Positions 17,129 to 26,200 of a stretch of 33,071 nucleotides of DNA are shown here, piece by piece. The notes beneath the pieces were generated by a model that did not search any database, was not told where the DNA came from, and saw nothing but the letters and a program-made list of their open reading frames with translations. The stretch comes from CACKLF01 sp002725175 (GTDB lineage Bacteria > Pseudomonadota > Alphaproteobacteria > Rhodobacterales > Rhodobacteraceae): contig PBQX02000072.1 of the NCBI GenBank assembly GCA_002725175.2, positions 1-33,071 on the forward strand, given 5' to 3'. The first letter of the stretch is position 1, and each line of letters begins with the position of its first letter. The translations under genes were made by a program, and so were the position numbers.

Positions 17129-18542
17129 TGACGCGATGAATATTGATATCTGACAAGGGGTCTAAATCATTTGGTCCAAAATTACCTTTAATATGTCCTC
17201 CTAATTGCATATATATTCTGTATGTATTCGATATATAAGGGCAGTAAATATTATGTTTTAATGATAGTCTTCCAAATTCAAAGTTGAAATAATGTCGTAA
17301 ATGATTAATGTCATCTATTATTTTCACAACTTGCTTTTCCGTGTTCTCGGTGTCAGCGTCGCTAGACCACAATAATCTAATATACTCTTCAATAGTATTA
17401 GAGAATGTGTGTAATATATTAAACACGTCTTTGTATTTTTCAGTTTTATTGTATCTAAGTCTCAGTATTTTTTTAAAAGAATTTTCAGAAATGTTGTTCG
17501 ATAAGAAATCCACTCTAAGTTTTTCCGTGTTACTAGTACATAATTGATTCCAATGTACAATTTCATCATTAAGACGTATGTTAATAAACCGTAGCAATAT
17601 TTTAAAGATTCTTTTTATAGGGTGTTTTGAATTACCATACAATATAGAAATATCATCACGATTATTAAGTATATAGCCGTTAACCTTTTTAAAGAGTGAT
17701 TCTTTTATTTTGAAAGGGATAAGATCAGGATTAATTAATTCACATTCTTGTTCAGAACGACCGATATGTCTTGCCCATTCAAAATAATGGGGATTATGAA
17801 CTTGACCATACAATATGTGACCAGTTCGCCATGAAAATGGTGTGTTACAATTTGTACAATACATTTGATCACATCCATTAATTTTTGTAATTAGTAAAGA
17901 ACAAGAAGGACATGGGTGTGCTTTCTTGAGAAGTGCAACCGTTCTAATGTCTTCGCCAATACAGACATGATTTGCGCCGTTTACTTTGTAACAATGCGGA
18001 CATATCTGTGTTGCACATTCACTGCATTGCCAGTTTGAATTAATTAATCCATTACAATCTTTGATAATACAATGCATTTTAAAGTTAAAAGTATTAATAG
18101 TATTCAAATCCTTTAAATTAGACTGAATTTTTATTTTAATATTTTCTTGTATTTTTGTTCGGTGGCGATATTTGTTGCCATGACTTTTAAAAATACGAAT
18201 TAAAATATTAGATATTTTTAGGTGTTCCAGGAGGCTATTCCTTTGTTTATTTTTCAAAATAATGGAATAACTCTCTTTAAAGAAAGAGTGTTCTCTATTA
18301 TATAGTATATTTTCTAAATGTTTATTATATTGATTTTTTATATATTTTTTTTGTAGGTTAGAGTTTATGTATTCAATATCAAAATATGTTTTGCAGTTCA
18401 TACATTTTGGAAAATCATAAACAGATAATATATATTTTTGTACACAATTTCTGCAAACACGGATATCACAATGATAGCAAGGTATATTACCACGTAATGA
18501 TTTTTTAAAAGTCATTTTCTCACAACATATCTGACATTCCAT
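17085..18542 (-). CDS. RBR-type (RING-IBR-RING2) E3 ubiquitin ligase
   Basis: RBR ligases take ubiquitin from an E2 onto a RING2 cysteine and then transfer it to a substrate. RING1 is residues 3-50 (C3, C6, C22/H24/C25, C30, C33, C47, C50). After a long basic-helical spacer (residues 55-150), the IBR covers 158-194 (C158, C163, C173, C176, C181, C184, H192, C194). RING2 starts C211-P-S-C214 and contains I-N-G-C224-D-Q-M-Y-C229-T-N-C232, where C224 corresponds to the catalytic Cys in the G-C-x-x-M motif. F-S-W-R-T-G then follows. The remaining 245 residues are unique and include N-P-H-Y-F-E-W-A-R near 251. The protein probably redirects host ubiquitination. The long spacer between RING1 and IBR is unusual, since in cellular RBRs they are close together. 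It ends in a 44-base overlap with the convergent gene. Confidence 0.88.
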   Translation of the reverse strand: MECQICCEKMTFKKSLRGNIPCYHCDIRVCRNCVQKYILSVYDFPKCMNCKTYFDIEYINSNLQKKYIKNQYNKHLENILYNREHSFFKESYSIILKNKQRNSLLEHLKISNILIRIFKSHGNKYRHRTKIQENIKIKIQSNLKDLNTINTFNFKMHCIIKDCNGLINSNWQCSECATQICPHCYKVNGANHVCIGEDIRTVALLKKAHPCPSCSLLITKINGCDQMYCTNCNTPFSWRTGHILYGQVHNPHYFEWARHIGRSEQECELINPDLIPFKIKESLFKKVNGYILNNRDDISILYGNSKHPIKRIFKILLRFINIRLNDEIVHWNQLCTSNTEKLRVDFLSNNISENSFKKILRLRYNKTEKYKDVFNILHTFSNTIEEYIRLLWSSDADTENTEKQVVKIIDDINHLRHYFNFEFGRLSLKHNIYCPYISNTYRIYMQLGGHIKGNFGPNDLDPLSDINIHRVITQRIPMSLIYNNL

Positions 18543-18649
18543 TGTTTATAATTACTAAGTTATTACTTAAGCCTACACGCGCGCGCTCTCGAAGCAGCCG
18601 AAAAAATGACATTATATTTGTTCTAGCATCTTATATATAAAATAAAAAG

Positions 18650-18826
18650 ATGTCTGAGAATATGATTCCGGGATATGATTATTCCATAAACTATAATTCC
18701 CCGGGGGATCTTGAGGTCCGCTCAGTGGTAAAAGTATTAGATGAAAAGGTTGTTATAAAAACGTCTGAAATTAAGTTTCAAATTGGTGAACCGCGCTGTG
18801 TTACCTTAAATATTATAAATAAGTAG
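18650..18826 (+). CDS. 58-residue protein upstream of the recombinase gene
   Basis: A short frame with its own ATG stops three bases before the ATG of the recombinase gene, so the two are probably read together. The protein starts M-S-E-N-M-I-P-G-Y-D-Y and continues with beta-prone charged segments (L-E-V-R-S-V-V-K-V, K-V-V-I-K-T-S-E-I-K-F). The bases just before the start are AT-rich (tatataaaataaaaag). It has no membrane segment or recognisable motif. Its size and place recall small accessory or directionality factors next to integrases, but that analogy is only positional. A GC-rich patch with CCCCGGGGG lies inside it. Confidence 0.6.
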   Translation: MSENMIPGYDYSINYNSPGDLEVRSVVKVLDEKVVIKTSEIKFQIGEPRCVTLNIINK

Positions 18827-18829
18827 TTA

Positions 18830-20134
18830 ATGAAAGATGAACATTATATAAAATTATTGAAGAAATGTTCAAAAGAGCATGCGAAAAAAATAAAAGTAGT
18901 ACAGCAAAAGGTATTTATTCATTCTAAAGTGTTAGATAGTATTCATTCTGCGATTATGAATCCCGATGCATTTTTTACTGCATTATCAATTTATTCATCA
19001 TTGAAGCCACGAAGTCCTCCTCCAGATGATTTAGCATATGTAATGGCTTTAATAATTATGTGTGAGCCATTTTTATTAGATAGTAGTCATGGAAAAAAAT
19101 GGTTGGAAAGATTTGATAAATTATATACAAATCCTTTAAAAGATGCTCCATCATTGAAGGATGGAACAAAAGATTTGTATTTAAAAAATATAATTCGGAT
19201 AAAAGAATACATATGGGTGTCACCACTAAGAAATGGCGATAATACATTATATACTATTTTGCACAATCCGAATACCTTTTTCAAATGTCTCCATGAATAT
19301 GCATCTATAACAAAAGGTAGAATTGGTCCTGGTGGTCGTTCAGAGCGCACAGGATTAGGAGAACACGCCAAAGACAATATAACATCTGCGTTAGTATCAT
19401 TGTTTATACATAATGAAACTTTTAAACGCGATCATTATGAATTATATGAAAGATGGGTAGCCGGTCAAAAAGCATTACGACAACCAATAGAAGATAAGTA
19501 TTTGACAAATGAGCCAACAAATCGTCAAAAAGATGGATTTATATCATATGAAGATGCTGTAAAAATAAGAAACGGATTAAAAGATGGTTCATATGAGAGA
19601 TTATTATTAACGCTGTATACAGATATACCACCGGTTCGTTCAGATTTTCACGATACAAGAATTTATAGGTCTGAACCTACTGAGATGTCAAAGAATAATT
19701 TTATAATATTAAAGAAAAATAAAGGTACTTTAGTGTTAAATAATTATAAAACGTCAAAAAAACACGGAACAATAAAAATGGATTTACCTGATGAAACACT
19801 TAGACAATTGCGTTTATCCTTAAGGAACGAACCAAGGGATTATTTATTTTTATCAACATCTACAAAATTACCATATTCACAACTGAAAACACCTGAAAAA
19901 TCTTTTAATTCCTGGGCAAATAGAACACTTAAAAATATTTTTAATAATGATGATTTTTCTCTAACAATGCTTCGTCATTCATATATTTCTAGGAAAGATT
20001 TGGATATGGGAAAAATGACAGGAACACAGCGTAATGAAATAGCCAAAAAAATGGCGCATAGTGTTGCAACACAGGAGAGATATAGGTGGTTTGAGAGGGG
20101 TGATTTGACAGACAAATTACCGGATTCTAAATAA
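18830..20134 (+). CDS. Tyrosine recombinase (integrase-like)
   Basis: A 434-residue protein with the catalytic layout of a tyrosine recombinase in its last third. R270 lies in P-P-V-R-S-D-F (box I). A probable active-site Lys lies in Y-K-T-S-K-K-H-G-T. Box II is T-M-L-R382-H383-S-Y-I, where Thr replaces the first His of H-x-L-R-H. The third-box His is M-A-H410-S, and the nucleophile is Y418 in Q-E-R-Y-R-W. Residues 1-220 would hold the DNA-binding arm. The form is closer to eukaryotic and virus-borne (Crypton- or polinton-like-virus-type) recombinases than to phage integrases, from memory of the LRHSYI style. It may catalyse integration, resolution of genome multimers or shuffling of surface genes. 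A perfect 16-base palindrome begins 24 bases after its stop. Confidence 0.82.
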   Translation: MKDEHYIKLLKKCSKEHAKKIKVVQQKVFIHSKVLDSIHSAIMNPDAFFTALSIYSSLKPRSPPPDDLAYVMALIIMCEPFLLDSSHGKKWLERFDKLYTNPLKDAPSLKDGTKDLYLKNIIRIKEYIWVSPLRNGDNTLYTILHNPNTFFKCLHEYASITKGRIGPGGRSERTGLGEHAKDNITSALVSLFIHNETFKRDHYELYERWVAGQKALRQPIEDKYLTNEPTNRQKDGFISYEDAVKIRNGLKDGSYERLLLTLYTDIPPVRSDFHDTRIYRSEPTEMSKNNFIILKKNKGTLVLNNYKTSKKHGTIKMDLPDETLRQLRLSLRNEPRDYLFLSTSTKLPYSQLKTPEKSFNSWANRTLKNIFNNDDFSLTMLRHSYISRKDLDMGKMTGTQRNEIAKKMAHSVATQERYRWFERGDLTDKLPDSK

Positions 20135-20158
20135 AGGTCATGATGCTGCGCATCGGCA

Positions 20159-20174
20159 CGCCAGTGCACTGGCG
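20159..20174. repeat. Perfect 16-base palindrome after the recombinase gene
   Basis: CGCCAGTGCACTGGCG reads the same on both strands. It could be a recombinase core or binding site, or the hairpin that ends and polyadenylates the recombinase transcript, as palindromes do in Mimivirus. Its GC content contrasts with the AT-rich surroundings. Confidence 0.7.
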
Positions 20175-20217
20175 CTGGTGTCCTGCTACAGGTAATCGAG
20201 GGTAAAACATGAATTTT

Positions 20218-20225
20218 AAAATTGA
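20218..20225 (+). promoter_or_regulatory. AAAATTGA early-promoter-like box
   Basis: The octamer AAAATTGA, known as the early promoter word of Mimiviridae, lies 31 bases before the ATG of the 2164-residue gene in an AT-rich stretch. The distance is shorter than usual for Mimivirus, and the word can occur by chance in AT-rich DNA. Confidence 0.45.
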
Positions 20226-20255
20226 TACAATAGAGAAAAGTATAGATATAGATAA

Positions 20256-23200
20256 ATGAGTGATAATATTGGTTGGCAAGTAATTTCTATAGGAAATGAG
20301 AATTTATCATGGGATGAAGCAGTTACGTATTGGGGATTTGATGATTATATTATCGACAGATATATTTATAGGTTATCTGAACAGCCTATACCCGAAAACA
20401 CCAGTTTAACATTTCAAAGTTGGGAAAGATTAGATAGTCACGTCTCAAACTTTGTTGTCGAGACTGGGCATGTATATTGGGTATTATTAGAATCACAAGA
20501 GTCTGTCAATGGTGAGAGCGGAATCAGTGAAGGTCCAAAAGTAAATTGGAAAGTTGAATTTAAGGATATATTGACTGGTGATTTACTTTATGATGGAGAC
20601 ATTAGAACGGATTCTAATGGAATATGTACACGACCGAGCTTTAATTTCAGCAATGATGTTTATGAAATAGTTTTTTCGTGTGTAGATTCAAGTGGTTATG
20701 ATTTATTAACTGGTGAACAATCTACAGTTGGTGAAAAACTTTCCGCAATTGTTGAAAAAAATAGTAATGAGTATGTTCAAGCGACACATTTATCAACCAT
20801 CTTAGTGGAAGGATTAAGAGATAGTGGGGATGTGTCTTTAGATAATTATAGAAATAAAAAAATGGCATTGGAAGAATCATTTGGTATAGAGAATATGGAT
20901 ATTAATCCATATAATGAGTCCGAAGATTCTGAAAAGGCTTTAAAGAATAGTGAAGAAATTATGAAAATTAGTTCTTTTTTTGATGGAATGGAATCTGTTT
21001 TAGCAGACAATTCTAGTAAATCGTCTGATGAAATAAAACGCGAAATGAGAAAATCTTTATTTTCAAAAATACAAAACCATTCGATTGATTCTAGTGGTGA
21101 AATTGATTTAAGTAATGAAGATTTTGTATCAGATGTGATGGGAGATGCTGGGCAGGCTGTCGTTGACAACGGTGCTACTATTGAATCATTGAAATCCAAT
21201 TCCAAAGGTATAGCATCTTTTGTAAAATCAATTAAAGAAACTATACGTTCTAATGAAGATGTTGATATTTCAACAATATTAATAGAAATACACAAAACAA
21301 AAAAAGCAATCAAAGAAACAATTAAAACAATAAGAGATGCTGGGGGTAATTTTGATTCAGATCTTGAAACAGATGTTACTAATAAAAAAGGTACATTAGA
21401 CTTTGATAATTATACCAACCCAATATATACTCCTCCAAAAGTATTTGTGTCTCCTAGTGGTAGAAATAGTTTTAGGACTACTGGTAGTTTAAATGACCCA
21501 TTCGCGACATTAGCATATGCGTGGAAGCGTACCGGTAAGAGATCAGTTAAAAATATATGTTTACGAGAGGGTAACTATTTTATGCCACAACTAAATATCA
21601 ATAGTAAAGCACATATTTACGCTTACCCTGGAGAAAATGTTGTATTTAACGGAACAAAAAGTATTGCCAATTTAAAGGATGTAAACAGTGATTGGACACC
21701 AGTGACGAAAACAATAGTTACTGACGATAACGAAACAGAAAGTGTAACTCTATACAGAATAAAACTTCGTAAAGAGGTAAAAATATGGCAATTATTTAAT
21801 AATCACGAAGAAGTTATAAATGCAAGATGGCCTAGTGCGCAATGGAGTGATGACACCGTATTTGATAATAACAAGTGGGGGCATGGTTATGAAAAACATA
21901 CTGATGTATCAGGAACAATACGTGACTATGATAATGGAGAAATAGTAGATATACCTTTTAATGAGATTAATCTATATGATTTTGTTGAAAAACAAAAAAC
22001 TATTAATCCAGACTTCAAAGTTCAAGATTCAGTGATAAATTTAAATGTTGGCTCTTATAAGAGTTATACTAAGATAGTAAATGGAGAAACTATTGACGCT
22101 AACAACAATATTATTCGTTTAAATTATGAACCAGTCGATTTATGGAAAACAAAACACCATTATTATTATTTGGAAAACAAATTAGAATATCTGAATTCTG
22201 AAAACGAATGGTATTTTGATAATGATACGAAATATTTGTATGTTAGATTGTCTGATGATGCACAGCCATCTTTGAACCAGATTCGAGCAAAAGTATCATC
22301 TTATGCATTAAACATAAATTCTGAATCCGTTTCCATTAGAGATATCAATTTTTTTGGAATAACTTTAAAAGCAAACAAAGCTGATAAATTGTATATTAAA
22401 AATTGTAATTTCTTATATCCAAGTTGTTATGCTCACATGCTTGGTGAAATTAATCGTGGTAAACCAATAGACTCAAGTGGTGAAAATATATTTGAAAATA
22501 ATACACGAATAACAAATAGTTCTTACTGCGTTATTGATAAATGTGCATTCAAATATGTGGATGGAGATGTACTTCACGTTACTGGTGGAAAAAATACATT
22601 AAAGGACAGCTACATAGGATATGTAGATAAAACAGTGTGTGATCTTTCTTCGGTTATGACAACTTTACGTTTTGGCGGAGAAAGAAATTTAATCAGAAAC
22701 AATACTATTCATAAGACTGCAGCATCGTCTACAATAAATCCAGGTGATAAATCTATTGTTGAATTAAATAATCTTTATGAAACAGGATATCTTCAAAGTG
22801 ATGGTTCGATGATTCATCTTATGGTTAATCAGCAACTAGATGCGAAGATACGTTATAATTGGGTTCATGATACTATAAAATATGGTATTAGATGTGATGG
22901 CGAAGGTGCTGGAAATGGAGCATACATTCATCATAATATAGGATGGAATTGTAATGGTGGTATTATGGTAAAAGGCGGAGAACTTGATGGCAGCGGTGTT
23001 TCGGTTGGAGGACATTATGTGTATAACAATACCTTTTTCAATAGTGTTGACAAGAATGACATTATGGCTTTGAATACTCAAAGTGGCGTAGATATTAATT
23101 ATGGTACTGTTGTGATGAATAATTTATGTGAGAATTTAAGTGGTCATCGTTCTGATCCAGAACCTTTTGAAGATAGAATTATTGCATCAAATAATTACAA

Positions 23201-26200
23201 TCCTTCTGATGTTGAACCTTATTTAATGAATTATAATAATTGTGATTTTAGACCCATGCAATCTGCGACTGAAATTGTTAATCAGGGTTCACTTGTACCA
23301 CCGTCAAACGATTTTAAACCATACGGACAAGACCGTTTAACTAGAGATATTGGTGCTATGACAAGTAATTGGCGCATATGGAAAGGAGGCATTACATGGA
23401 ATAGAAGTCTTCTATCTGATGAAGAATACATTCAAAATAAACGATTTTCATTTATGCCAGATGTATCAGGAGATACATCAGAAGGAGATACATCAGAAGG
23501 ATTGGATTTTGCAGATTTAATTGAGGAATATTCATTATTGCCTACTGAGTCAAAGACACAGCATGATGTATCGGGTGTTATTGGTTATGTTAATTTAGAA
23601 GGAGGATTTTATGGTATTACAACAGCGGATAATCAAAAATATTTACCAATAAATCTTCAAAATGATTTAAAAGAAAAGAATGGTAAAATTATTCATATAT
23701 CAGGATATTCAAACGCAGATGCTGTCTCTATTTTTATGTGGGGAACACTTTTATACGTAGAAAGTTGGAATATTGAAGAAGCAACGATTCAGTGTCTAAC
23801 AAAATCGTCAAGTATTAGTGTCGTAAATAGCAATGGTCCCAAATATCTATTTAATGGTCTAACTGCATATGACCCAGAAATAAAATTCGGATTATCCGAA
23901 GGAATATATACTATTCAAAACATACCAGTGCAGCATCCTATGGCAATACTTAACGCAGGAAGAGAATCCCAAATATTTTATACCGGAGATCCTAGTAAAA
24001 AATCTGCAAGAATGATTTGGGGTAAGATGTATCACTTCTATCACGGTGATATAACTATAACTGTTACATCCGATTTCGGAGAAATGAGTGTAATAAGCAG
24101 AAATCATGGATTTATGGGTGGAGGAAAACTGCTATCATATTCATCACAATGTGTAACAGAGCCAGAACCAGAACCTTTGGCAAACATTGTATGCCTAATA
24201 AACCCCTCAAATGTTAATATAATTAATAGCAACGGTCTTAAATATATATTCAATGGTCTATCAAATTATGTATCAGATAGACAATTTGGATTATATGATG
24301 GAGTATATACTATTAAAAACGTACCATGGCATCATCCTATGGCATTACTTAATGCAGGAAAAGAAACAAAAATATCTTATACCGGACACATGTCAAAGAG
24401 GTCAATGAAATGGATAGCTGGTCATTGGTACCCCTTCTATCATGGAGATATTACTATAACTGTTACAGCTGATTTTGGAGAAATGAGTATTATTTGCAGG
24501 AATCATGGATATATGGGTGGAGAAAATTTATTAATATATTCATCCCAATGTATACCAAATTCTCCAAACTATATCATTGCTCCAAATGTTCCAAATTGGT
24601 TGCAACCATCTAGTTATTCCGCTAATATAGACCCCACTTCTAGTTATTTGGTAAATTTTAATGCATGGTGTTCTCCAACATCGGCTGCAAATCAATTGGG
24701 TCATTTAGTTGATATTGGTTTATTACATTCACCATCACATATTAATGATATGATGCAAGCTGGTTTAGAAACGCCACATTCAAGTCCAGCAAGCACTTTC
24801 CCATGGAATACTGCTCACGGATGGGGTGATTATTTATTAGATGGTCCGGGATATAGAGGAGTAGGATTAGGTAATGGAATTGTGAGTGATTTTGGATGGT
24901 ATATGGATACAAATAACATGGGTATTAATTCTAATAATGCGAATAGTCCTGTTGGAACAACGGTAATTAATATATATAACGGAATGCTGCAATTTTATAG
25001 TGATATCGGGTGGACGAGTATTGTTGGAATTGCATATCATAGCGGTCAAATACCAACTTATAAGGGTAAATATCCTGAATTTTGGCTAAACAATGGTTAT
25101 GATTCATCTATTACATTTGACAGAGCAGTTATGTTTTCTACAATTAGACACGAGATTGATAATAATAGAACAATAATGGCATGTTATAATGGATGGCCTT
25201 TGGTGTATATTTCAAATTATGCTGGCACAGATGCAGATAGTGAGGGGGCTTATTATAAATTCCATCCATCTCCCGATAATCCAAATACTAATAACGAAAC
25301 AGGTGAAACTTATACTATAACAATCCCCGATGGTGATGGCGATGCTATTGGTGGCATGCTTGGACATACTGTATTAATTGTTGGGTATATACCAGCTGGT
25401 TCATTGGAAGATATTCATGGTAGTACCGATTGGTTAATTGTTCGTGATAATCAACCCGGTTCTAGTGGCGCTCACAGGAATGTTATAGTACCATATTATG
25501 ATCACCTTTTGAATGATTCAACTGGATGGGATAAAATATTGGCAACACTATTTGTTAATCCTGCATTGGGCACATATAGCGAGGTTATACAACAACCAGA
25601 ACCTGAGCCAGAAGGTCCACCAGCACCAACAATTCTATATGTAAGTGAGGGCTCCACCACCAACCCTACTAATTATAACTTTTACTCTGATTCAGCTGGA
25701 ACAAATGAAGTAACTACATTATATTTAGATAATATTTCATATGAATTTAGAAGACTTAATGAGGCAGGAACTCATCCGTTCTATATTAGTGATTCGAACA
25801 ACACAAATGACTTGACTGCCCAACCATCTACTAAGTTAATATTTTCAGGAGATGGTAATTATAATAGTGGTATTACTGGTTCAGAATCGTTTACAGTGGA
25901 TTTAAGTAATATTACTTCTGGTGATATTATATACGCTTATTGTACAGTCCATCTTTCTATGTACGATGAATTAAGTTATACTGATTCCCCACCTGACCAG
26001 GGAACACCATTCAATCTTAATTTTGTATATACAAGTTCCGTCTCAGACCCACTAAAAGAACAAATGCAAACCGCTGTACATGTTATAGAGGAAATAATTG
26101 ATGGATATGCGCCGGACATCGACGATATCGCAACAAGAAATGTAACAATAGATGAGGATAATTTAACAGGAAATACATTAGGAGAAGCATGGCCAGGTCT

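Larger units (their letters stand above)
20135..20255. other. 121-base GC-island intergenic region after the recombinase
   Basis: A GC-rich block (about 20139-20203) sits between the recombinase and the 2164-residue gene. It contains the 16-base palindrome described separately and a possible 21-codon frame from an ATG at 20140 that I do not accept as a gene. The right part is AT-rich and holds the AAAATTGA box. No tRNA-like structure is visible. Confidence 0.6.

Noticed and set aside
20140..20205. 21-codon frame starting M-M-L-R-I-G-T-P-V-H-W
   Set aside because: It is too short, lies in a GC-rich palindrome island where stops are rare, and has no supporting context.
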